Positions 45,001 through 52,400 of a DNA stretch of 64,000 bases are shown piece after piece. Below the pieces are notes generated by a model. The model was given only the letters and a program-made list of their open reading frames with translations. It did no database searches and had not been told where the DNA came from. Location: assembly GCF_015550595.1 (NCBI RefSeq), contig NZ_JADNBB010000008.1, positions 1 through 64,000 on the forward strand, given 5' to 3'. The stretch's first letter is position 1. Each line of letters opens with the position of its first letter. The position numbers and the translations under genes were made by a program. This stretch comes from Parabacteroides goldsteinii. Lineage in GTDB: Bacteria; Bacteroidota; Bacteroidia; Bacteroidales; Tannerellaceae.

Positions 45001-45091
45001 TTCTTCCGATAACGCTGAAATCGCTGTACCTCAAGGTGTAGTTGTAGTAGCCGTAGAAGGTGAAGCTGCTGTAAAAGCAATCGTAAAATAA
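42017..45091 (+). CDS. DUF6383 surface protein A, phase-variable
   Basis: A 1024-residue exported protein with signal peptide NKRFSTLMATALVAGGLSSTAMGQ. The long middle is rich in Thr, Ser, Asp and Lys with beta-strand character and no enzyme motif. The last 70 residues (from NEGISASEVSIVAG to AVKAIVK) are a DUF6383 domain that looks like a sorting or anchoring beta-sandwich (ISNILGQTIANTVI). Such proteins are abundant in Parabacteroides and resemble its S-layer-type glycoproteins. The leader before the ATG is shared with the gene at 62454. The invertible promoter upstream is in the OFF orientation here. The longer frame from 41966 is ignored because the leader lies inside it. Confidence 0.85.
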   Translation: MNKRFSTLMATALVAGGLSSTAMGQSTNAFHFEDVKAATVSVEKAAEGNYYHLGSTDNYLSFRTDDKKVYLETRSIASSTTDPSVYVTSTDSALWEPTIVITNNVKSFKFTNKLTGAVLAVKYNKDKTAAELVSETTEGAISSFTFEGADGSKNLVCYDADKVKYVLNISSTAGNKAEFVKWESGKSYTVVNLFTPAQKIMTAEELNAIGNGSFKLNILDQVTDGSADYINASTLTAYPALIDGASAVDKGVYLRVNGAKKAYGSADKKQVDKNGKELQNKNVFLVVDTVFNTGTAFNDSIGGRGLKISADSVVCKWASSTADITSSKVWDFEEAATTILETTGSINMVDKVAAGRAAANYRFYIYKNVSKTGGDVLTVKVDSIPTIGELKAGKAYSGLEKFPTDKDSIGYFAIARTGTGNPGLFTIVDSTSLAKAVADTYANVSFAQGKLATLEDGIYSIQKKGGKFAEAILVDMNVAGTKVKCDYTASVASELVPATQFTIKGRSGYYKIANRENGLNPFADAAKSYIYATDKDGEYKVSGSDDIYLIKKMNVKADDVKVGYLSFTDDQVANYAVKLKFNTTFGGDNLYVVGDSKLSIADADAQDAVEFNVRTAVTGVSGSDKKYDAKAYGNQELKRNAYYLTLAGNENVVFAYDRTAKTFGMRELVDFDKTTKKPDAYKDKPEFWKSNKDSIAVAVLFRATATEKQYQLIPADTTLLGSNFSYYKVDSTYMGQINVAGSGSAIIVTDFTSAPMGYFTVELPDDAAFVNVSDEPANKRIASAANPTLAISMDSQLRGVLKAETELKATDAFTKENFSMYLDTASMKNEEKPEFYIATAQTGKLTEEEIANDELFYMSSKDGSTVNFIKAKQYGQDLDSLVVYGAKNDTLKFADNYSRFAFAVTSTKGEYKIQHTKSGKYLAQENGVLTLAGISPYSGLSFTLEAAESPVGNEGISASEVSIVAGDGKIVIKGAQGKIVAISNILGQTIANTVISSDNAEIAVPQGVVVVAVEGEAAVKAIVK

Positions 45092-45257
45092 GAAACTATT
45101 TATAATCAATAAATTTAAATTGACTGCGCGGTTGATGCCTGTACTTGAATCAACTAATTAGCCCGCGATGGGCGAATAAGCAGTCAGTATTAATACTAAA
45201 GTAATGAAATAAAGTTCTTCTGTTCGATCTCTGTGAAGAGCAAAGACAGACAAAAAC

Positions 45258-45291
45258 AAGCCCCGGAGGATTCGTCTTCCGGGGCTTCGTT
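45258..45291 (+). terminator. Terminator after DUF6383 gene A
   Basis: A 10-bp stem, AAGCCCCGGA (45258-45267) with TCCGGGGCTT (45278-45287), is followed by a T-rich stretch. It is 170 bases after the stop of the surface-protein gene. Confidence 0.7.
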
Positions 45292-45296
45292 GTTTT

Positions 45297-45436
45297 GTAG
45301 GGGCGGGGTTTGCCCGCCCTTTGCGACAATAATATAACAACCGGTGAAGAAGGGCGGGCAGACCCCGCCCCTACGGTCGAACCTGCCTGTTCCATTATGA
45401 CGGCGCCTGTAAGGGCGGTTCGCGAACCGCCCCTAC
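45297..45436. repeat. GC-rich palindromic intergenic repeats
   Basis: Arms of 24 bp at 45297-45320 and 45351-45374 form an inverted repeat with one mismatch around a 30-base loop. A further 28-bp palindrome with one mismatch lies at 45409-45436. All share a GGGGCGG/CCGCCCC theme unlike the AT-rich surroundings, as in REP-type intergenic elements. No gene is supported between 45092 and 45480. Confidence 0.75.
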
Positions 45437-45550
45437 CAACGACGCTACATTCATTTCTGACAATAATTGAATATGAAATAAAATGAAAAAAAAGAACAAC
45501 CTATCGAACTATCATCCTCACTGGATGAACTGTCGGACGCGATCAATGCG

Positions 45551-45871
45551 TTGAGACGGATGAGGGAGAGCGACGGGAAACTGTCGCGTAGTAATGAACG
45601 GAAGCTGTCGAGGTATAAAGACTATCTGCGTATAAGGCTGGGAGCCGGCGTGATCTTTCCCGAAGACCGGATAGACATACCGGCAAAAGTGCACAAAGCC
45701 TTAGCTTTCGCCGTAAAAGATATCGCCCTGTTATTGAAAGAACATTCCGGCCACGAACGCGACGGACGGCTGTATCACCTGATGAACGACATCTTTACGT
45801 TCGAAGCATCGCCCGCTGCGGTGAAACGCTTCTATTACATGGGATTGGACGACCGCGAAATAGGTAAATAA
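45551..45871 (+). CDS. Small conserved protein upstream of VirE gene, probably frameshifted start
   Basis: A 106-residue charged, helical protein (RMRESDGKLSRSNERKLSRYKDYLRIRLG) that I do not recognise by family. The frame stays open upstream to 45482 and encodes EQPIELSSSLDELSDAINAL, which looks like real protein, but has no start codon. An ATG at 45483 followed by eight A residues is out of frame by one base; nine would give a clean start. So either a homopolymer deletion broke the gene, or it is a variable or erroneous site. The TTG at 45551 or ATG at 45560 would be the fallback. It precedes the VirE gene on the same strand. Confidence 0.55.
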   Translation: MRRMRESDGKLSRSNERKLSRYKDYLRIRLGAGVIFPEDRIDIPAKVHKALAFAVKDIALLLKEHSGHERDGRLYHLMNDIFTFEASPAAVKRFYYMGLDDREIGK

Positions 45872-45888
45872 TAAATCTTCCCGTTTCC

Positions 45889-45988
45889 CATACAAAACGA
45901 CCGGTTTTCTGAGCCGCCGCTATCGTAAAGGCTGCCCCGAAGGCCCTCACACCCCGTTTCGGCAGTTCGGAGCCGGTCTTTTTGTATG
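45889..45988 (+). other. Structured element before the VirE gene
   Basis: Sixteen-base arms at 45889-45904 and 45973-45988 pair with one mismatch. Inside, CTG plus CCGAA (45932-45941) pairs with TTCGG plus CAG (45958-45965), giving a nested hairpin. The 100-base block may be a folded leader RNA or a terminator with readthrough. It ends about 70 bases before the next gene. Confidence 0.5.
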
Positions 45989-46061
45989 CCTTGCCGCTTT
46001 CCCCGGATTGTCTACCTTGTAGTAATTTTAAAACCGGCTTTATGCCTTAAAACTTATCGTT

Positions 46062-48269
46062 ATGAATACACAACCTCAAGTATCCTTCTTCCGCAAGCTC
46101 TACTTGCCCGCCTCCGATCCCCGTAGTCTCGAAGAGATCATTATCCTGATCCGTACCCGCCGTTGGACACATGAAATACTGGCTTACCGCAATGCGGTTA
46201 AGGACGGTGATAAAGAGAAAGCCCGTGAATTGAAAAACCGGTTGCCCGGTTTCACCCCTTCGGGGGTGTTCCGCGGAGGGCATAAAGCGACACAGATCGT
46301 AAGCTATAACAGGGTGGTCGGGCTCGACTTCGACCATGTGCCCGACCTGCTCCGTATAAAAGCCCTTTTCAAAGCCGATGTACACACCCAGGCCCTCTTT
46401 GTCAGTCCCGGCGGCGATGGCTTGAAGGTGTTTGTTTCCGTCGATACCGGACAGGAGAAGCATGGCGTTGCTTTTGCTGCCGTGGCTGCCTGTTACGAAC
46501 AGTTGGCGGGTATGCCGTCGGACCGCAAATGTAAGGATGTCAGCCGGTGCTGCTATGTGAGCGACGATCCCGAAGCCTGGTATAATCCCGAAGCGGAGGT
46601 GTTTGACGTTACCGCTATCTCTCCTGCCCGGCTCTTTGTGCAGGACTGGCTGGCACGTTATCCGCCTGCCGAGGGCAACCGTAACGATACGGTCTACCGT
46701 CTGGGGTGCGAGGCTCGCCGCAAAGGTTTCGGGCAGGAAGAAATAGCCGCGTTGTGTATCCCCCTGTTGCAAGCCTCCGACTTTACCGAAGCGGAGATAC
46801 GTCAGGCTTTATCTTCTGCTTATCAGGGAGATAAAGCCTATCGACTTCCCCGTCGTGAAGCCTTAAGGACAGAAAAGGAACTAACGGCACCCGACGCGCT
46901 TTCGGGCGAAGAACTGCGTGAGCGAACTCCTTTCCTGCCACAGGATATCATCGCCGACCTGCCTCCCCTTTTGGGGCAGGCCATCCGTTTCTATACCGAC
47001 CGCCGTGAGCGTGATATGGCTTTTCTGGCAGCCTGTACCGTGGTCAGCGGTTGCCTGCCGAAGGTATGGGGGCTTTATAACCGGAAACGGGTCTATCCCC
47101 ACCTCTTTACGATCGAAGTGGCTCCGGCTGCCAACGGGAAAGGTTGTATCAACGACATGCGGCATCTGGCCGACAACTATGCCTCCCTGATCGAGATCGA
47201 GACGAAGCGTAAGGAACAGGAATACTTGCAGGCTCTTGAAGAATGGGAACTGAAAAAGGTGACGGCTCACCGGAAAGGGCAGTCCGTCTGTGTAGCGGAG
47301 ACCCCGCAGAAGGCATCGACCTGCTGTTTCTTTATCCCCACCCAGATAACGAAAGCGAAACTGCTCGTTCACCTCTATGAGAACGGCACTTACGGAGGGT
47401 TGATGGCCGATAGCGAGATAGATACCCTGGTGAATGCCTCCCGCCAGGATTACGGGCAGTTCGACGATCTGCTGCGTAAAGCCTTCCATCACGAACCCGT
47501 GGCATCGTCGCGAAAGACCGACAACGAACTGATCCGTATCGACCGTCCGCGCCTGGCACTCTTGCTGGCGGGCACACCGGGACAGTTCACCCGCCTGGTA
47601 CCGAACGTGGAGAATGGGTTGGCCAGTCGTTTGCTGCTTTATACCTGCCGGAGTGAAGCTATCTGGCAGGATGTATCGTCGGAAGGGGAGGAGGAAAATT
47701 TCGACAGTCACCTGTCGGCGCTTTCCGGGCAGTTATTGGAGGGAGCGTTGAAGTTGCGCGACCGTCCGTTGAAAGTACGCCTAACCCCGGCACAGTGGCA
47801 GGAATTGAACAGCCGCTTCTCTGCCTTATTGAAGGAAACCGATCTTTTCGGCAGCGAGTATTTCCTGGGGGTGGTGAAACGCCACGGACTGATGGCCTTC
47901 CGTCTCTGTATGATCTTTACGGCGCTCGATGCGGCTTCACTCGATTATGGGGTAGACGAACGGTATTGCAATATGCCTCATTTCCGGGCGGCGATGGCTA
48001 TAACCGAAGTTTGCCTGGAACACAGTCGTCTGTTGATGACGCAACTGGAGGAACTGCCGGGTGTCAGGGAATTGTGTTGCCCCGACCGCTTCCGTCAGGT
48101 ATTCGAGCAGTTGCCCGATCAGTTTACCCTGTCGGATGCCTATGAGAACTGCCAGCCGGCCGGTATCGGTGAGCGGGCCGTACGCCGTTATCTCTCCCGG
48201 TTGGAACCGGAATATCTTTCCCGTATCTCCCGCGGTGTCTACCGGAAAAACAAACCGGATGCAGCCTGA
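46062..48269 (+). CDS. VirE N-terminal/DUF3987 replication-associated protein
   Basis: A 735-residue protein common in Bacteroidales. The N-terminal third matches the VirE N-domain (a primase-like fold: VVGLDFDHV, SPGGDGLKVFVSV, DRKCKDVSRCCYVS). The rest is a DUF3987 helicase-like ATPase with a Walker-A-like PAANGKGCIND and later LALLLAGTPGQF. The C terminus is a helical domain. Relatives are often found near mobile or capsule loci, and a role in primase/helicase-type DNA metabolism is assumed. Here it is accompanied only by the small upstream gene and has no neighbouring HU or amidase gene. Confidence 0.82.
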   Translation: MNTQPQVSFFRKLYLPASDPRSLEEIIILIRTRRWTHEILAYRNAVKDGDKEKARELKNRLPGFTPSGVFRGGHKATQIVSYNRVVGLDFDHVPDLLRIKALFKADVHTQALFVSPGGDGLKVFVSVDTGQEKHGVAFAAVAACYEQLAGMPSDRKCKDVSRCCYVSDDPEAWYNPEAEVFDVTAISPARLFVQDWLARYPPAEGNRNDTVYRLGCEARRKGFGQEEIAALCIPLLQASDFTEAEIRQALSSAYQGDKAYRLPRREALRTEKELTAPDALSGEELRERTPFLPQDIIADLPPLLGQAIRFYTDRRERDMAFLAACTVVSGCLPKVWGLYNRKRVYPHLFTIEVAPAANGKGCINDMRHLADNYASLIEIETKRKEQEYLQALEEWELKKVTAHRKGQSVCVAETPQKASTCCFFIPTQITKAKLLVHLYENGTYGGLMADSEIDTLVNASRQDYGQFDDLLRKAFHHEPVASSRKTDNELIRIDRPRLALLLAGTPGQFTRLVPNVENGLASRLLLYTCRSEAIWQDVSSEGEEENFDSHLSALSGQLLEGALKLRDRPLKVRLTPAQWQELNSRFSALLKETDLFGSEYFLGVVKRHGLMAFRLCMIFTALDAASLDYGVDERYCNMPHFRAAMAITEVCLEHSRLLMTQLEELPGVRELCCPDRFRQVFEQLPDQFTLSDAYENCQPAGIGERAVRRYLSRLEPEYLSRISRGVYRKNKPDAA

Positions 48270-48358
48270 AAAAGGGGAGGTGCCGTAAGTTCCTTTTCTG
48301 TCCTTAACCCCGCAGAATTCCTGATCGACAGAGCATTGCGTTAATAAAAAGCCTGCAA

Positions 48359-48438
48359 TACCCTATAAGGTATCGAAGTACGCCCTATACGGTAATGAGA
48401 CCTACCCTATAAGGTAAGACGGGTTTCCTTATAGGGTA
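48359..48438. repeat. Four spaced TACCCTATAAGGTA-type palindromes
   Basis: TACCCTATAAGGTA occurs at 48359-48372 and 48403-48416, a diverged copy lies at 48379-48394, and an inverted copy at 48426-48438. Spacing is about 22 bases. They fill the gap between two converging genes, so they may be terminators, protein-binding sites or a relic repeat. The rest of the gap holds no gene. Confidence 0.65.
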
Positions 48439-48468
48439 AAAAAGCGGACGTCTGCCGGAGCGAACGTT

Positions 48469-49254
48469 TTATTCCTTTATCAGCCGCATCAGCGTTTCAT
48501 GCATTGCCCCGTTGGTGGCAAGCACTTCGTCGCCCGACTGCCAGTTGTCGCCCCCGCTGAAATCGGTCACTTTACCACCTGCCTGCATCAGGATCAGGGC
48601 ACCGGCGGCAATGTCCCAGGGACCGATATAAGCCTCGATACGGGCTTCGAACCGTCCGGCTGCGATGTAGCAGACTTCGGCAGCAGCCGCTCCCATCAGG
48701 CGCGTTCCTCCGGCAAAACCGTATAGCCTGTCGACCAGGTGGAGGGCTACCGGGCGGTAGGCATCCGAGTTATAAGGAAATCCCAGGTCGATAAAAGCTT
48801 TGTCGAGGTCTGACACATCGGATACATGTATCTCTTTGCCATCGAGGTAGGCCTTGCTGCCTTTCCAGGCATAGAAGCATTCGTCGCGGCAGACTTCGTA
48901 GACAACGCCGAGCAGCAACTCTTCTTTATTACGCAAGGCGATGCTCACACAATACGGAGCTACGTCGTGGATATAATTGGAAGTGCCGTCCAGCGGATCG
49001 ACCAGCCAGCAATAATTCTCGTCGGTCAGGCTACCGCTACCCTCTTCGGCGATGAAACCGGCTTCGGGGAGCAGGGCGGAAAGTTGGGCGATCAGCCATT
49101 TCTCCGATTCTTTGTCTACATACGAAACATAGTTGTGGGCACTTTTTTCTTCTACCCGCCCGCGGTCGAATTTACCTCGTTCCTCTTTCAGGAAAGCCCC
49201 TGCTTTACGGGCTATCTGTTGTACCTGGGTACAAAGTTCTTCTAAATTCAACAT
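48469..49254 (-). CDS. Inositol monophosphatase family protein
   Basis: A 261-residue phosphatase of the IMPase superfamily, cleaving inositol-1-phosphate or related sugar or nucleotide phosphates. Metal-binding motifs are EEGSG, VDPLDGTSNYIH and GPWDIAAGALIL. Start at the ATG at 49254 (LNLEELCTQVQQIARKAG); a longer frame to 49293 has no better match. The gene stands alone between the VirE and TamB genes. The true substrate cannot be told from the sequence; CysQ-like use is possible. Confidence 0.92.
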   Translation of the reverse strand: MLNLEELCTQVQQIARKAGAFLKEERGKFDRGRVEEKSAHNYVSYVDKESEKWLIAQLSALLPEAGFIAEEGSGSLTDENYCWLVDPLDGTSNYIHDVAPYCVSIALRNKEELLLGVVYEVCRDECFYAWKGSKAYLDGKEIHVSDVSDLDKAFIDLGFPYNSDAYRPVALHLVDRLYGFAGGTRLMGAAAAEVCYIAAGRFEARIEAYIGPWDIAAGALILMQAGGKVTDFSGGDNWQSGDEVLATNGAMHETLMRLIKE

Positions 49255-49372
49255 ATCTTTATCTTTTCTTTTAGCTCTGACAAACATACGCATTTTTAGT
49301 TGTATCGAATCCGGTACAATTAAAAATATGGCAGGTAGTAATAATATTGTTCTTATTTTTGAATTTCTTTTC

Positions 49373-49380
49373 TATATTTG
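49373..49380 (+). promoter_or_regulatory. tamB promoter -7 element
   Basis: TATATTTG at 49373-49380 is a full-consensus -7. A TTG at 49347-49349 is 23 bases upstream, longer than usual. Transcription would start near 49387, about 64 bases before the ATG. Confidence 0.5.
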
Positions 49381-49450
49381 TTAATGAATTTTCAAACAAA
49401 ACAGGGTATTTAGCCGTTATCTTTATAAAAAGAATACACTATAATAGCAA

Positions 49451-52400
49451 ATGAGGATTTGGATCAAACGAATAGGGATCGTCTGCCTGATACCGGTGGT
49501 ATTGGTATTATTGGTCTCTGTATTATTATATATACCGCCTGTTCAGAATTTTGCCGTCAGGAAAGCGGCTTATTATGCCGGTAAAGCTACCGGAATGCAG
49601 ATCGGAATAGAACGGATACGGCTTTCTTTCCCATTGAACCTGACGGTGAAGGGAGTGGAGGTGCTGACTTCGCCCGCCGATACGCTCCTGACCCTAAAAA
49701 GCCTGACGGTGAATGTACGCGCCCTGCCTTTACTGAAGAAAGAGGTACTGGTAGATGCGATCGACCTGGAAGGAGTGAAGGTAAACACCGGTACATTTAT
49801 CGAAGGTATGGAGATAAAGGGTGTACTGGGACGCCTGTATGCCAAAGCCGACCGTGTCAACCTGGCGAAAGAAAAGGTTACCCTGAATACGGTCGACCTC
49901 TCCGATACGGCTATCACTTTGTTGTTGAACGATACGACAACAAAGGCCGACACCACTTCAACCCCCGTAAACTGGATATTAAACCTCGAAAAGATAAACC
50001 TCGACCGGGTGGCTTTTGCCATGCAGATGCCTGCCGACTCGTTACGTCTGACCACCTATATCGATAAAGCCAACCTGAAAGACGGTGTAGTCGACCTGGG
50101 GACCTCGCGTTATGAAGCCGGCCTGTTTACCCTGACCGGATCGACCCTGGGTTATGACGGTAACGATCAGGATGCGACAGAAGGTTTCGACCCTTCTCAT
50201 ATCGCCTTGAGTGACGTCAATATCTCGCTCGACTCTCTTCTTTATGGGGACCGGGATATAAAAGCCCGCATACGCGAGTTTTCGGCCGAAGACCGTTCGG
50301 GACTGACTATCTCATCCCTGACCGGAAGCCTTCATAGCGATAGCACCACTATCAATGTACCGCAACTTCTGTTGAAGACTCCTTCATCGGAAATCCGCCT
50401 GTTGGCAATGGTTCCCTGGAGTTCGTTTGCAGAAAATCCGGAAGGCAACATGCGGGTGTTGCTCACTGCTTCGGTGGGTAAGGAGGATGTAATGATTGCC
50501 GCCGGTGCACTTCCGAAAGATTTTCAGAAGGCTTATCCGGAAAAACCGGTTTCGCTGACGGCCGGTGTGGAAGGTAACCTGTCCTCCCTGATGCTTCGCC
50601 AGTTGAAAGGGGAGTTGCCGGGGGCTTTCCGTATGGATGTGACCGGTACGATGAAATCGCTTACCGACAGTGTGCGCCGTTCCGGAAAACTGGAACTGAA
50701 AGCGAAAACGGGTAACCTCGATTTCGTATTGGCCATGCTCCCGGAAGCGGAACGGAAACGTTTCAATATCCCTTCCGGCATTACCCTGACCGGTGAAGCC
50801 GGTTTGAAAAATAACGAATACCAGGCCGACCTGCTTCTGCGGGAGGATAAAGGAAAGGTCTTGTTGACAGGACGTTTCAACCCCGCTAACGAGGCTTACG
50901 AAGCCGACTTGAAAGTGGATAGCCTTGAACCTTTGCACTTTATGCCGCTCGACTCCCTCTACGGGCTTACTGCTTCTATCCGTGCCGAAGGAAAAGGTTT
51001 CGATCCGTTCAAAGCGTCTACCTGGGCGAAACTGGACGGTCGGATTACGGATATCCATTATGGTAATTATAACGTGTCGGACGTCAATCTGGCAGGATCG
51101 CTCGAAAAGAACTTCGCCAAGTTCGACCTGTTGAGTAAATATCCGCTGGCAAAGATGGATGTGACGCTGAACGCTACCCTGTTGAAAAAGGAGATCAAGG
51201 CCATGCTGATTGCTGATGTCGAGAATTTCGACCTCTACGGTATGCACCTGATGCAAGATTCGTTGGCTACCTCTTTCCAGCTATTTGCGGAAGCGGAAAC
51301 CGATATGGGAAAGAACAACCTGGTCGACGTCACATTGGGTAACTGGGAACTGATTACGACTACCGGAAAATATAAACCCAAAACACTGACTCTGCATGCT
51401 CAAAGTACAGAGGATACGACCCGTGTCTCGTTCCATGCCGGCGACCTGGGAATCACATTGACAGGAAATGCCGATCTCGAAACGATGACCGATAAGTTCA
51501 CCAGGATATCGGAAGGTCTGAACAAACAATTGGAGAAAGACTCGATGATTAATATCCCTGCTTTCCGTCCGTTGCTTCCCGATATGCATCTGGCTATATC
51601 GGCGGGGAAAGACAATCCGATCTATAGCATCCTGCAACAGGCCAATATCTCCTTCAACAACCTTAATCTGGAGGCTTTCTCTTCACCCGAAGAAGGTTTC
51701 CGCATGGATGCGGGTATCTACGATCTGATGCGTGATACAACCCGGCTCGATACGATCAGTTTCGCCGTGCGCCAGGACTCGCTCGGATTGTTGTATAGTG
51801 CCGATGTGATTAAGACAAAATACCGTAAACAAGCACCTTTCACTGCCGGCGTGAAGGGAAAGATAAGAAGTACGTTTGCCGATGCCGAGCTTTTATACAC
51901 GGATGGGGCCGGAGATACCGGTATACTGCTCGGACTGCGGGCGGATAAGGTGAAAGAAGGGATCAATCTCCATTTGTTCCCCGACGATCCGATTCTGGCT
52001 TTCCGTCCTTTCAAGCTGAATCCGGACAATTATATCCTCTATAAGAATGAGAAAGATATTGCAGCCGATCTCCGGTTGTCGGGCGAGGAAAATATGTCCT
52101 TGTGGATACATTCGCGACCGGAAAAGGAGAAGATGGAGGAACTGCACCTCGAACTGAGCCAGATCAACCTCGATGTGATCTCGAAAGCATTTACGGAGAT
52201 ACCTTCCATGCAGGGAATCCTGAGTGCGGATATGCAATATGCACCTTCCGACAGCTCGTTCCTGGTGGTGCTCGATGCGAATATAGACAATCTTATTTAT
52301 GAAGGCGGACGGGTAGGAGAACTGATGTTCAGTACCGTTTACCTGCCGTTGCCGGATAACAAGCATCAGGTCGATATGCACTTCCTGCGCGACCAGAATG

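Noticed and set aside
45150-45395. An 81-codon minus-strand frame across the GC-rich palindromes
   Set aside because: It is created by the inverted repeats and terminator and has no protein-like pattern.
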